Shown piece by piece: positions 10,781-19,938 of a stretch of DNA of 64,000 nt. Below the pieces are notes generated by a model, which had not been told where the DNA came from, searched no databases, and worked only from the letters and a program-made list of their open reading frames with translations. The number at the start of each line of letters is the position of its first letter. Positions within the stretch are counted from its first letter, which is position 1. Position numbers and translations under genes: made by a program. This DNA comes from Humibacillus xanthopallidus (GTDB lineage Bacteria > Actinomycetota > Actinomycetes > Actinomycetales > Dermatophilaceae), in assembly GCF_006717145.1 (NCBI RefSeq), contig NZ_VFQF01000003.1:124001-188000 (forward strand). Reading direction: 5' to 3'.

Positions 10781-11670
10781 CTCAGACGGCGATGAGCCAC
10801 TGGGCTCGCGAGCTCTACGACTTCGAGCAGCACTGCGACGGCGCGCAGGACCGGGACTACCGCTCTTGGCAGCCGACGAAGTGGCAGTCGCTCGAGAGTC
10901 TTCGTGATCGCCTCGTCACTGAGTGCTGGAACGGCCGCCCCGGCCCGGACGCCACGGCGCTGGAGCTCGGATGCGGCTCGGCCACCCTGCTCATCCAGCT
11001 CCAGGAGCGGGGAGTGCATGGAATCGGCGTCGACTGCGACCCGGGCGCCCGGCAGCTGGCGCGCGTGGCGGCAGGCTCTCTCGGCGTGGCCGCCCCGGCG
11101 CTGGTGGACGCCGACTTCTTCGACCCGGGCGCTCTCGTCGACCTCCCGATGGCAGATCTTGTCTTCCACATCGGCGTCATCGAGCACTTCGGCGAAGAGG
11201 AGCAGCTCGAGTTCCTGCGGATCTCGGCGTCCCGGTCGCACCGCTGGGTGCTCATCGGTATCCCGAACGAGAACGGTCCGGTCTTCTCGGGCTTCCTCAA
11301 GGCCGTCACTGCGGCGGACGCGGTCTACGACCACGACCACCAGCACATCGACGTGCCGGCGCTCGTGCAGCGCGCAGGTTACCGGCTGGCCCGGGCTGAC
11401 GGGCTGCACCTCTTCTACTCGACGCCAGACCTCTACACCCCCGGCGACCCGAGCCTGGATGCGCTCCACGACCTCCTGCGTGAGCGCCTCGTCGAGCTCG
11501 GTGGTGAGCGGTATGCCGCCTTCCCCCACCTGGCCTTCGAGGTGGGGGACATCCCGGTGCTGAGGCGGGTGGAGGAGTCCCTGACGTCGCAGCAGCGCTA
11601 CGACGCCGCCTTCCTGCGCTACTACCTCATCGACATCCGACCGGATCTCGGCGAAGCGGCGGCGCCGTGA
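10777..11670 (+). CDS. class I SAM-dependent methyltransferase
   Basis: A ~297-residue protein whose GTG start overlaps the previous stop (GTGA); ATG 10792 is an alternative. The SAM site ALELGCGSATLLIQL (glycine-rich motif I) and DADFFDP follow the Rossmann pattern of class I methyltransferases, with IGVIEHFGEEEQLEFL as the post-motif helix. Its place in the operon between a ligase-like and a P450 gene suggests tailoring of a small molecule, by O-, N- or C-methylation. Acceptor unknown. Confidence 0.8.
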   Translation: MTQTAMSHWARELYDFEQHCDGAQDRDYRSWQPTKWQSLESLRDRLVTECWNGRPGPDATALELGCGSATLLIQLQERGVHGIGVDCDPGARQLARVAAGSLGVAAPALVDADFFDPGALVDLPMADLVFHIGVIEHFGEEEQLEFLRISASRSHRWVLIGIPNENGPVFSGFLKAVTAADAVYDHDHQHIDVPALVQRAGYRLARADGLHLFYSTPDLYTPGDPSLDALHDLLRERLVELGGERYAAFPHLAFEVGDIPVLRRVEESLTSQQRYDAAFLRYYLIDIRPDLGEAAAP

Positions 11671-12821
11671 GCCTGGTCGAGGAGGCGGTCGCCGACCCCC
11701 ACACGGCCTACGCGCGTCTCGCCAGAGAGGGGGACGTCGTCCACGACGAACCGTCAGGTTCGTGGTTCGTGCTCTCGGCGGAGCTCGTGCGGCGGCTCTC
11801 TCGGGATCCGCGCCTGCGGGCGCGCGGGGTGCCGGCCGCGGTGTCCGAGATGTCTCCGGGCTCCCCGATCATCGAGGTCGAGCACTTCCTCGGACGGTGG
11901 CTGGTCTTCTCGGACCCCCCGCTGCAGTCACGGGTGCGAAGGGCCCTCGCCCCCTGCCTCGCGCGTCCCGCGGTCGCCGCACGTCTCGTCGGACTGGCCG
12001 ACGTGGCGCGCACCCTGGCCACGGACCTCGCGGCGCAGGGAGGCGACCTCGTCGCGGATCTCGCAGTGCCGCTCTCACGGCGCACGACCGCCGCGATCCT
12101 CGAGGCGACGCCGGAGGAGATGTCCGAGCTCGAGGAGTCCTCTGCCGCGCTCATCGACTACCTCTCCACGCCGGGGTTCGACGAGCCCGCGGCCGCACGC
12201 GCCGTGCACGCGATCGCTCGCCTCAGGGCGGTGTTCGAGGACGGCATGGTGCCCCGCGGTGGTCAGGTGGCTCGGGCACTGTCCGATGCGGCCGCGATCG
12301 AGGCTGGCATCGGGCCCGAGGATGCGGTCGCCGCCTGCGCCCAGCTGCTCACCGGTGCGATGGAGCCTCTGACCACAGCCCTCGTGGTCGCGAGCCTGTT
12401 GGCACAGGCGCTGCCCGCCGCCGCCGCCGACGATCCCCCCACGATCCGCGCGCTCGTCGAGGAGGCGTTGTCCACGGAGCCGCCGTTCCACTTCGCGCCG
12501 CGCGTCGCTGCGGCGGACTTCGAGGTGGGTGGCCAGTCGGTGAGCGCGGGTGACCGGGTGGTGCTCAACCTGCTTGCCGCCAACGCTGACCTGCGCGGCC
12601 GCTGCCCTGCCGGTGCCGTGCCTGATCACCTGTCCTTCGGCAGCGGCACCCACTTCTGCCTCGGCGCGGCGGCAACCCGGCTCCACCTGGAGTCGGTGCT
12701 GCCGGCGGTCATCGGCACCGGGGTCGCGAGACGCATCGACCTCTCCGAGGTGGGCCGCCGCCCGGCTTTCGGTGCGACAGCTTTTGCGCACGTGCCCGTT
12801 CGAGGCGGGGCGGCCCGATGA
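11667..12821 (+). CDS. cytochrome P450 with substituted ExxR motif
   Basis: A 384-residue P450, GTG start overlapping the previous stop by four bases. The heme ligand is C331 in LSFGSGTHFCLGAAATRLH, a typical bacterial heme-binding loop. The I-helix region (LLTGAMEPLTTALVVA, ~residues 228-243) keeps the acid but not the usual T after it in AGxET form. The K-helix ExxR motif reads E266-A-L-S269: the nearly invariant arginine is serine, as in a few unusual families such as CYP157. It probably performs a special oxidation or is impaired. Electrons must come from elsewhere; no ferredoxin is in the operon. Confidence 0.85.
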   Translation: MSLVEEAVADPHTAYARLAREGDVVHDEPSGSWFVLSAELVRRLSRDPRLRARGVPAAVSEMSPGSPIIEVEHFLGRWLVFSDPPLQSRVRRALAPCLARPAVAARLVGLADVARTLATDLAAQGGDLVADLAVPLSRRTTAAILEATPEEMSELEESSAALIDYLSTPGFDEPAAARAVHAIARLRAVFEDGMVPRGGQVARALSDAAAIEAGIGPEDAVAACAQLLTGAMEPLTTALVVASLLAQALPAAAADDPPTIRALVEEALSTEPPFHFAPRVAAADFEVGGQSVSAGDRVVLNLLAANADLRGRCPAGAVPDHLSFGSGTHFCLGAAATRLHLESVLPAVIGTGVARRIDLSEVGRRPAFGATAFAHVPVRGGAAR

Positions 12822-14176
12822 AGAACGTCGTCTCGTCTCTCGACAGCCTCGGGCCCGGAGCCCGCCGTCTGCTGATCGCGTCCGCGCTCAACAACCTCGG
12901 CACCGGCCTCGTCCTCCCGTTGCTCGTCGCCTACGTCACCCTGGTCCTCGACCTCGACGTCCGGGTCGCGACGACGGCTGTGGCCGTGACGTCCGTCGGC
13001 GTCGCCGTGGGCGGCCCACTCGCTGGCTGGGGCGCGGATCGCTTCGGACGTCAGCGCGCGATCACGGCCGCCCTCAGCGTGTCGATGCTCGGCACTCTCG
13101 GGTACAGCGTCGCGAGCAACATACCGACGATCCTCGCCGCCGCCGCCCTGCTGGGGCTGGGTCTTGGCGGCAATGCCGTGTGGTTCACCCTGCTCGCCGA
13201 GTCCGTGCCGTCCGTGCTCCGGCCACGGGTCTTCGGCCTCAACCTCCTCGCCGTCAACGCATCGATCGGCTTGGGCGGCCTGATCTCTGGTCTCATCGTG
13301 CGCGGGCTCAGCGAGTCGAGCTTCCGCCTCCTCTATCTCGCGAACGCGGTGACCTTCGTGGCGGCGCTCGCCCTCATCCGGTCGGCGATTCCCCTCGTCA
13401 GGGCGGCCCGTGCCGCCCCCCGGCCCGTCGCGGTCCATGCCGGTGGCGTCGAGGAGCTGGCTCCGGTGCCGTCGCGCGATGACTCGGCGGCCGCTGACAC
13501 GTCTGCGGTCGACGAGGGGTCGGTGCGGCCGGAGAGACCAGAGGGATCGACGGGCTCCACCTACTGGGATCTGTTGCGCGATCGCCGACTCGCCCCGGTG
13601 CTGGCTCTCGTCGCGCTGTCCTTCACCGTCGGCTACAGCCAGCTCGAGGGCGGCATACCGGCAGCCCTCATCGGTGGCCGGCACGTCTCACCCACCCAGC
13701 TGGCCATCGCCTTCGGGGTCAACACGGTCGCCGTGATCGTGTCGCAGATGGTGCTGCAGTCTCGCCTCGAGAAGGCGTCCGCCCGGACCAACGCGATCGC
13801 GATCGGTCTCATCTGGGGACTTACATGGGTGTGCACGGCAGCCGCCCTCCGCGCCGACGCCGGAACCCCCGCCCTGCTCTGGCTCGCGCTCGGGCTCATC
13901 GTGTTCGCGGTGGGAGAGTGCGTCTTCGGCGTCACCGTTCCGGTGCTGGTCAACTCACTCGTCGACGACGACTCACGCGGCCGGGCGAACGGCCTCTACT
14001 CCGTGATGATGTCCATCGGCTTCTTCGTGGGTCCGCTGCTCGCCGGTCAGCTGCTGGTCGAGGGCTCCGCACTGCTCATGGCCGTCACCTTCGGCGGAGC
14101 GTGCTTCGCGGTGGCAGTGCTGGCCGCACTGGTGGTGCCGCGCGATCGCCTCGACCGGTTGGGGGAGGCTCGGTGA
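12818..14176 (+). CDS. MFS transporter, likely product exporter
   Basis: A 452-residue integral membrane protein with about 12 predicted membrane segments, split by a cytoplasmic loop (about residues 190-245, acidic and alanine-rich). The loop between helices 2 and 3 has the MFS signature GPLAGWGADRFGRQRA. The ATG overlaps the P450 stop. Drug-efflux type MFS proteins in biosynthetic operons usually export the product and give self-protection; that role is inferred from position. Confidence 0.85.
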   Translation: MKNVVSSLDSLGPGARRLLIASALNNLGTGLVLPLLVAYVTLVLDLDVRVATTAVAVTSVGVAVGGPLAGWGADRFGRQRAITAALSVSMLGTLGYSVASNIPTILAAAALLGLGLGGNAVWFTLLAESVPSVLRPRVFGLNLLAVNASIGLGGLISGLIVRGLSESSFRLLYLANAVTFVAALALIRSAIPLVRAARAAPRPVAVHAGGVEELAPVPSRDDSAAADTSAVDEGSVRPERPEGSTGSTYWDLLRDRRLAPVLALVALSFTVGYSQLEGGIPAALIGGRHVSPTQLAIAFGVNTVAVIVSQMVLQSRLEKASARTNAIAIGLIWGLTWVCTAAALRADAGTPALLWLALGLIVFAVGECVFGVTVPVLVNSLVDDDSRGRANGLYSVMMSIGFFVGPLLAGQLLVEGSALLMAVTFGGACFAVAVLAALVVPRDRLDRLGEAR

Positions 14177-15195
14177 CGGTGACGGTGGCGCCACGGGCGC
14201 CCGTGCTCCCGCGGGCGCTCCGTCCGGGAGACCTCGTGGCCATCGTCTCGCCAGGGTCAGGCCTCGCCGGGCAATTCCCGGCGCGCCTCGCTTCTGGACG
14301 AAAGGCATTGCACGAGATGGGTTTTCGCACGATGCTGAGCGCGCATGCACGGCATACCGGGAGGTGGGCAGCAGGAACCGCACAGGAGCGGGCGCGCGAC
14401 CTCATGGACGTCTTCGCAGACCCCGAGGTGCGTGGTGTCATCACGGCGATCGGGGGCCGCGGCACGGCCGAGGTGCTCGAGCACGTGGACTACGGCGTCA
14501 TCGCCGCGAACCCGAAGGTCTTCTGTGGCTACTCCGACATCACGTCGCTCCACAGCGCCATCGCTGCCGAGACCGGGCTCGTCACGTTCTACGGTCCATC
14601 CGTCCTGATGGAGTTCGGGGACACACCAACCCCCTTCCCGGAGACGGCTGACGCGTTCCTGCGGGCTGTGGGTGTGCCCGGGCCGCTCGGAGAGATCGCC
14701 GCCCAGTCCGACATCGTGGTGGAGGGCACCGACTGGGAGGCGCCGCATCAGCGGCGCCGAGTCCCGGCCCCCACCCCCCGACTCGTCCGGCCCGGGTGTG
14801 GCTCCGGCCCTCTGGCCGGCGGGTGCCTGCCCGTCGTCACCAGCCTCATCGGAACGCCGTGGGAGGTCCGGGCCACCGGAAGCGTCCTCGTGCTCGAGAC
14901 GCCGCAGACGCCGTACGTCATGGACGCCGCCCGAGCCGACCTCTGGCACCTCAGACAGGCGGGCCACCTGTCCGACCTTGCCGCGCTCGTCGTCGGCTGG
15001 CCGTTCGCACTTGAGCAGGTTGACGACCTCGCAGAGATCCTCGACGACGTCGTGCCGCCCGAGGCCGACTACCCGGTGCTGCTGGGCCGGCCCGTGGGTC
15101 ACACCAGCCCGATGACCACCCTTCCCCTGGGAGTGTGCGCCCGCGTCGACGGCGCCACCCTCATGATCACCGACACCGCCACCCGAGGAGCCTGA
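14173..15195 (+). CDS. MccF-like S66 serine carboxypeptidase (self-immunity type)
   Basis: A 340-residue S66 family peptidase, GTG start overlapping the transporter stop. The catalytic triad is visible: S121 in FCGYSDITSLH, E242 in LVLETPQ and H310 in GRPVGHTSP. It resembles the MccF branch more than the cell-wall LD-carboxypeptidase branch because it carries a DWEAPHQRRR insertion before the GGCL motif, similar to the MccF substrate loop. MccF cleaves the aminoacyl-adenylate amide of microcin C and related synthetase inhibitors. Its presence among synthetase-like enzymes suggests the cluster makes an aminoacyl-nucleotide-like compound. Confidence 0.8.
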   Translation: MTVTVAPRAPVLPRALRPGDLVAIVSPGSGLAGQFPARLASGRKALHEMGFRTMLSAHARHTGRWAAGTAQERARDLMDVFADPEVRGVITAIGGRGTAEVLEHVDYGVIAANPKVFCGYSDITSLHSAIAAETGLVTFYGPSVLMEFGDTPTPFPETADAFLRAVGVPGPLGEIAAQSDIVVEGTDWEAPHQRRRVPAPTPRLVRPGCGSGPLAGGCLPVVTSLIGTPWEVRATGSVLVLETPQTPYVMDAARADLWHLRQAGHLSDLAALVVGWPFALEQVDDLAEILDDVVPPEADYPVLLGRPVGHTSPMTTLPLGVCARVDGATLMITDTATRGA

Positions 15196-15200
15196 AGAAG

Positions 15201-16442
15201 ATGCACGTGATTGCCTGCCGTTGGGACGAGGTCGCGCTGCGGTCGATGCTCTCGATCCCTGGGGTCGAGGTGACGCTCGTCATGGACGAGTGGGAGTTCG
15301 CCAACCGCCGGCTGGCTCCGGAGCTGCTCGAACGAGTACGCGCTCAGCACGTCGTTCCCAGCTTCACCGACCTCGGGGCGCTCTCGGCGCTCGCCGCGGC
15401 GTTGGGTCGGCAGGAGCCGGCCGTCGGGGCGGTCTTCAGTCTGGCGGAGTACTCGCAGCTGGGTGCGGCCTACCTGGCGCAGGCGCTGGGTCTCGCCGAG
15501 CCTGAGGTGCGCACCAGCATCCGCGTGCGCGACAAGGCCGCCATGAAGGCCGCCGCGGTCGCTGCCGGAGTGCCCTGCGCGCGGCAGCGGGTGGTCGAGG
15601 ACCGTTCCGCAGCGGGTCTCGACCGCATCGGTGCCGAGCTGGGCTGGCCCCTCGTCCTCAAGCCGCTCGACGGGATGGGCACCGTGGACACCTGGGTCGT
15701 GACCGACAGCGACGAGGCTGCGAACCGGCTGCTCAACGCTCCCGAGACGCTCATGATCGCCGAGGAGTACGTCCGCGGTGAGGAGTTCCACGTCGATGCG
15801 GTGTGGATCGAGGGGGAGGCGATGGACTTCAGCGTCGGGCGCTATCCCGTTCCTCGGGTCCAGATCGTCGACCCCGGTCACCTCAACGGTTCGGGCATGC
15901 TGCGCGAGGCCGAGCACGAGCGGTTCTACTCCGAGCTGCGGGATCTCTCTGCTCGCGTCAACGCGGCCATCGGCGTGCACACAGGCATCACTCACACGGA
16001 GTTCTTCCTCACCGAGGCCGGCTCCTGGGTCTTCTCTGAGGTCGCGACACGGCCCGGTGGCGGTGCGATCCCAGAGATGTTCGCCTACTTCGGCGACGAC
16101 CTGCGCTCGCGGTGGCTCCTGTCGGTGCTCGGTCGGGGAGGCGATGTGCGTCGCGACGAGCAGGGCTCGCCAGTCTTCGGCTGGGGGAACTACGCTCCGT
16201 CGGCGGTTGGGCGTGTGAGCCGCGAGCCCGACGAGGCGGCCCTGCGCTCCCTGCCCTTCGTCGTCGACGTCAAGCCGGGCCATCGGGTGGGCGACACCGT
16301 CCACGCCGTCTTCCCTTCGCTCTGGTCGTGGCAGGTCGTCTTCGGTGCGGACACGTGGGAGGAGTTCCTCGAGCGCATGGTCGAGGTCGAGCGGCACGTG
16401 TCCTTCGAGCTGGAGCCCGCCGGCGGCGACGCGGGGGCGTGA
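15201..16442 (+). CDS. ATP-grasp carboxylate-amine ligase
   Basis: A 413-residue protein; ATG 15201 is chosen with AGGAG at 15186-15190. The ATP-grasp fold is visible: VRTSIRVRDKAAMKAAAVAAGVP, then LGWPLVLKPLDGMGTVDTWVV (phosphate-binding lysine), EEYVRGEEFHVDAVW and FFLTEAGSWVFSEVATRPGGGAIPEM (Mg2+ ligands). Such enzymes join an acyl phosphate to an amine, commonly making a dipeptide or amide. Together with the AsnRS-like enzyme it gives the operon two potential bond-forming ligases. Substrates unknown. Confidence 0.85.
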   Translation: MHVIACRWDEVALRSMLSIPGVEVTLVMDEWEFANRRLAPELLERVRAQHVVPSFTDLGALSALAAALGRQEPAVGAVFSLAEYSQLGAAYLAQALGLAEPEVRTSIRVRDKAAMKAAAVAAGVPCARQRVVEDRSAAGLDRIGAELGWPLVLKPLDGMGTVDTWVVTDSDEAANRLLNAPETLMIAEEYVRGEEFHVDAVWIEGEAMDFSVGRYPVPRVQIVDPGHLNGSGMLREAEHERFYSELRDLSARVNAAIGVHTGITHTEFFLTEAGSWVFSEVATRPGGGAIPEMFAYFGDDLRSRWLLSVLGRGGDVRRDEQGSPVFGWGNYAPSAVGRVSREPDEAALRSLPFVVDVKPGHRVGDTVHAVFPSLWSWQVVFGADTWEEFLERMVEVERHVSFELEPAGGDAGA

Positions 16443-16444
16443 GC

Positions 16445-17176
16445 ATGGACCACGCCAGGGAGGCGCTGCGTCGGGCGCGGGCCTGGCTCTTCGACTTCGA
16501 CGGAACCCTCACCGACTACCACGTCGCGGACGCACAGGCGCTGAGCTCACTCCGGGAGAAGCACTTCGCCGCGGTCCCCGCGGAGGAGTTCACGGTCCGC
16601 GCACACCGTGCGCGGACGGCCTACTACGGCCTCGCCCGCGCCGCTGGGCCGGGTGCGGGCCCGGAGGCTGGAGCGCGTGCCGGGCTGGACGACTTCCGGG
16701 TGGGATCGCTCCTCGAGCAGGAGGGCAGGGCCGGCGATCCCGCCGTGGTGAGCCACTACCAGGCAGCACTGCGCCAGGCCACGGTGGCTGCCCCGGGCGC
16801 CGAGGCGCTGCTCGGGGCGCTCGCGAGCAGGCTCCCCGTCGCGGTCGTCTCGAACGCCTACGACGTCGAGCCCCAGCGTTCGCGGGTGGTCGCGACCGGC
16901 CTTCAGAGCCTGCTCTCCGACGTCCTGATCGCGGCGGAGGTCGGGCACTTCAAGCCCGACCCCACCCTGCTGCTGATCGCGGCAGAGCGGTTGGGGGTGC
17001 CTCCGTCTGCGTGCGTCTACGTCGGGGATTCGGTGGACTTCGATGTGGTCGCCGCCACGGCCGCGGGAATGACCTCGGTGCTCGTTGCGGAGCAGGGGAG
17101 TCCGGAGGCGGACGTCCACGTGACGAGCCTACGGGCGCTGCACGACCTGGTGCGTGGGCTGGGCATCACCGACTGA
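16445..17176 (+). CDS. HAD-family phosphatase
   Basis: A 243-residue HAD hydrolase (ATG 16445; an in-frame GTG at 16439 would overlap the preceding stop as in the rest of the operon). Motif I is FDFDGTLTD (D17, D19), motif II VVSNAYD, motif III the lysine of GHFKPDPT and motif IV GDSVDFDV. It probably dephosphorylates an intermediate, or protects by removing a phosphate from the product. It is the last gene of the coupled operon starting at 9776. Confidence 0.82.
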   Translation: MDHAREALRRARAWLFDFDGTLTDYHVADAQALSSLREKHFAAVPAEEFTVRAHRARTAYYGLARAAGPGAGPEAGARAGLDDFRVGSLLEQEGRAGDPAVVSHYQAALRQATVAAPGAEALLGALASRLPVAVVSNAYDVEPQRSRVVATGLQSLLSDVLIAAEVGHFKPDPTLLLIAAERLGVPPSACVYVGDSVDFDVVAATAAGMTSVLVAEQGSPEADVHVTSLRALHDLVRGLGITD

Positions 17177-17243
17177 CGGGTGTTCGAGCGCCGGAGAGCC
17201 GCGCGGCATACGCAGTCGGCGGCGCGAGGTCAAGGCCCGAAGC

Positions 17244-18377
17244 TCAGTCGAGCGCCGGCACGTCGGCCCGGCGGGCGATCGTCGCGCTGGCGCGCCGGCA
17301 CGCACTGACGGGCACCCGCGGCACGATGTCGTCGAGGAAGGCGAAGCGGCGCCGCAGGGAGCGGTGGTAGGCGTCGCCGCTCGCGTCCGAGACGAGTGCC
17401 GTCCACCAGTCGGAGAGGTCGCCCCACCCGGGGGCCGCGAGCGAGCCGCCGTACTGCTGCAGAGCGAGCCCGGCGCAGAGGCTCGCGAAGGTCATCCGCT
17501 GTTCGAGCGGCCACTCCGCGAGGGTGCCGACGAGCAGGGCCGCCCCGAAGACGTCGCCGGCGCCTGTCGGGTCGACCTCGTGCACCCGCAGCGACGGCAC
17601 GCGCGCCTCCTCGCCGGTGCGAGCGTCGATGCCGAGGGCGCCGTTGGCGCCGTCGGTGACGATGGCGACGGGCACGCGGTCGGCCAGCGCATAGACGGCC
17701 TCGAGCGGAGAGGTCGTGCCGGTGTAGGCCATCGCCTCGACCGCGTTGGGCATGAAGACGTCGACGCGCGAGAGGCGCTCGAGCACGTGGATCGGCCACT
17801 GCTGCAACGGATCCCACCCGACATCGGCGAAGACGAGCGACCCCTGGGCGCGGGCGACGTCGACCCACGTCGACGAGCCGCCGAAGGCCTCGTCCTCCGC
17901 GAGGTCGACCATGACGGCCCGCGAGCGCGGCGGGGTGCCGATGAGCTCGCTCGCCGACACGGGCGCCGGGTGCCCGTGCGAGACCATGCTGCGGTCGTGG
18001 TCGACCGACATCGAGACCGTCACCGGACTGTGCCAGCCGGCGAAGCGCCGGCTCCGTGCGAGGTCGATGTGCTCCTGCTCCTCGAGGGTGCGCCAGCAGA
18101 AGTCGCCGTAGTCGTCGTCGCTGAAGGCCGCCGCCAGCGAGGTGCGCAGGCCGAGGCGGCGGGTCGCGACGGCGAGGTTCGCGATGCCGCCGGGGCACGA
18201 GGCCAGCCCGTCGGCCCACACCTCCGTGCCGGGCTGGGGCGCGTGGGGCAGTCCGGCGAAGATCATGTCGAGGAAGACGGTGCCCCACACGAACACGTCG
18301 AGCTCCGGGTCGGCGGCGGTCCGCCGCCCCGCGAGCGGGTCGAAGCTGTGGTGCGGCACGCCCCCATGATCGCGCAC
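17244..18377 (-). CDS. PfkB-family sugar/nucleoside kinase
   Basis: A 377-residue ribokinase-like kinase, GTG start at 18377 (GTG 18359 possible). It has the family features CPGGIANLAVATRRLGLRT near the N-terminus and the C-terminal signature VDPTGAGDVFGAALLVG with the catalytic aspartate. An extra ~25-residue lead (MRDHGGVPHHSFDPLAGRR) precedes the first strand. It is divergent from the GH4 gene and lies in a sugar locus, so phosphorylation of an imported sugar such as fructose is plausible. The true substrate cannot be told by sequence alone. Confidence 0.8.
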   Translation of the reverse strand: MRDHGGVPHHSFDPLAGRRTAADPELDVFVWGTVFLDMIFAGLPHAPQPGTEVWADGLASCPGGIANLAVATRRLGLRTSLAAAFSDDDYGDFCWRTLEEQEHIDLARSRRFAGWHSPVTVSMSVDHDRSMVSHGHPAPVSASELIGTPPRSRAVMVDLAEDEAFGGSSTWVDVARAQGSLVFADVGWDPLQQWPIHVLERLSRVDVFMPNAVEAMAYTGTTSPLEAVYALADRVPVAIVTDGANGALGIDARTGEEARVPSLRVHEVDPTGAGDVFGAALLVGTLAEWPLEQRMTFASLCAGLALQQYGGSLAAPGWGDLSDWWTALVSDASGDAYHRSLRRRFAFLDDIVPRVPVSACRRASATIARRADVPALD

Positions 18378-18387
18378 CCGCGAGCCC

Positions 18388-18396
18388 TTGACGTCA
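18388..18396. promoter_or_regulatory. TTGACGTCA element in pfkB/GH4 divergent region
   Basis: The 163-base divergent gap holds TTGACGTCA, sharing the TGACGTCA palindrome found in the lacI/frcB regulatory region at 21330-21339. It may be a shared regulator site or a promoter -35 element. No other regulatory signal is evident in this gap. Confidence 0.3.
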
Positions 18397-18540
18397 GGAT
18401 TACCGAGGCCCCGCTCGGACGCCGTCCGTCACATCGAGCGCATATGCCGCACAACGCCGCAGACCATGCCGCCCCCGCCGAGCGCGTATGCCGCCCGCCC
18501 CGGTGTCGTGACTTGCTACCGTCACGAGGGTGGTGACGCC

Positions 18541-19890
18541 ATGAGGTTGGTCGTGCTCGGCGGCGGTGGGTTCCGCGTGCCGCTCGTCCACGGAGCGTTG
18601 CTCGGTGACCGGTCGTCGCGACGGGTCACCGAGGTCGTGCTCCACGACACCGACGCCGGCCGGCTGGCCGTCATGGCGCACGTGCTCGATGCGGCCGGCG
18701 CCGGTCACGAGGACGCTCCGGCGGTGAGCGTCACGACCGACCTCGACCGCGCGCTCGAGGGCGCCGACTTCGTCTTCTCCGCGATCCGGGTCGGTGGCCT
18801 CGTGGGGCGCACCGTCGACGAGCGGCTGCCGCTCGGGCTCGGGCTGCTCGGGCAGGAGACGACCGGTGCGGGCGGGGTCGGCTACGGGCTGCGGAGCGTG
18901 CCCGCCGCCCTGCACATCGCCCGCCGGGTGCAGGAGCTCGCGCCGGACGCCTGGGTCATCAACTTCACCAACCCGGCGGGCCTCGTCACGCAGGCGATGC
19001 AGTCGGTGCTCGGCGACCGGGTCGTGGGCATCTGCGACTCACCGCTGGGGCTCGCTCGCCGTGCCGCCGGGGCGCTCGGGCACGACCTCGCGGATCTTGA
19101 GATCGACTACGCCGGCCTCAACCACCTCGGCTGGCTGTCTGGGCTGCGTGCGGGCGGTCGCGACCTGCTGCCCGACCTTCTCGCCGACACGGCCGCGCTG
19201 GCCTCGATCGAGGAGGGTCACCTCTTCGGCACCGACTGGCTCCAGTCACTCGGGGTGCTGCCCAACGAGTACCTCTACTACTACTACTTCACCCGGGACG
19301 CGATCGCCCAGATCACGTCGAGTGCGAGCACGAGGGGCGAGTTCCTCCTCACCCAGCAGTCGAGCTTCTATGCGGCGGTGGAGAGCTCGCCCGAGAACGC
19401 CTTCGAGCGGTGGGACGCGGTGCGTCGGGAGCGCAACGCGACCTACATGCAGGAGACGCGCGAGTCCGCCGACGGGGGCTCGGCCGAGCGCGCCCAGGCC
19501 GATGTCGAGGGTGGCGGCTACGAGGGTGTCGCGCTCGCGCTCATGGCGGCGATCGCCCGTGACGACCCGGCCCGTCTGATCCTCAACGTCCGGGGCGGCG
19601 GCGCGATCCCCGGGCTGCCCGCCGACGCCGTCGTCGAGGTGCCGTGCCGGGTCGATGCGTCGGGGCCGACACCGCTGCCGGTGAGTCCTCTCACCGGGTC
19701 GGCGCTCGGTCTCGCCCAGCAGGTGAAGGCAGTCGACGAGCTCGTCATCCGCGCGGTTGGCGAGGGCTCGAGATCGCTTGCGGCACAAGCGATTGCGCTG
19801 CACCCGCTCGTCGACTCAGTCACCGTCGCGCGCGAGCTGTTGGCGGGCTACCAGCGCGCGTTGCCGGAGCACTACGCGCTCTTCCGTTAG
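18541..19890 (+). CDS. glycoside hydrolase family 4 (6-phospho-beta-glucosidase-like)
   Basis: A 449-residue NAD- and Mn-dependent glycosidase; the ATG follows GAGGGTGG. It starts with a Rossmann NAD site (MRLVVLGGGGFRVP). Metal and catalytic region residues are in GICDSPLG (C165) and AGLNHLGW (H195), both typical of GH4. NFTNPAGLVTQAM is also conserved. GH4 enzymes cleave phosphorylated or free glycosides through an oxidation-elimination route. Placement near a kinase and sugar importer suggests intracellular use of a glycoside; phospho-glucosidase is the usual annotation but specificity is unproven. Confidence 0.88.
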   Translation: MRLVVLGGGGFRVPLVHGALLGDRSSRRVTEVVLHDTDAGRLAVMAHVLDAAGAGHEDAPAVSVTTDLDRALEGADFVFSAIRVGGLVGRTVDERLPLGLGLLGQETTGAGGVGYGLRSVPAALHIARRVQELAPDAWVINFTNPAGLVTQAMQSVLGDRVVGICDSPLGLARRAAGALGHDLADLEIDYAGLNHLGWLSGLRAGGRDLLPDLLADTAALASIEEGHLFGTDWLQSLGVLPNEYLYYYYFTRDAIAQITSSASTRGEFLLTQQSSFYAAVESSPENAFERWDAVRRERNATYMQETRESADGGSAERAQADVEGGGYEGVALALMAAIARDDPARLILNVRGGGAIPGLPADAVVEVPCRVDASGPTPLPVSPLTGSALGLAQQVKAVDELVIRAVGEGSRSLAAQAIALHPLVDSVTVARELLAGYQRALPEHYALFR

Positions 19891-19938
19891 CCGACCAGAC
19901 GAGCACGAGTCCCCACGCCGGCGTTGCCACCTGCCCTC

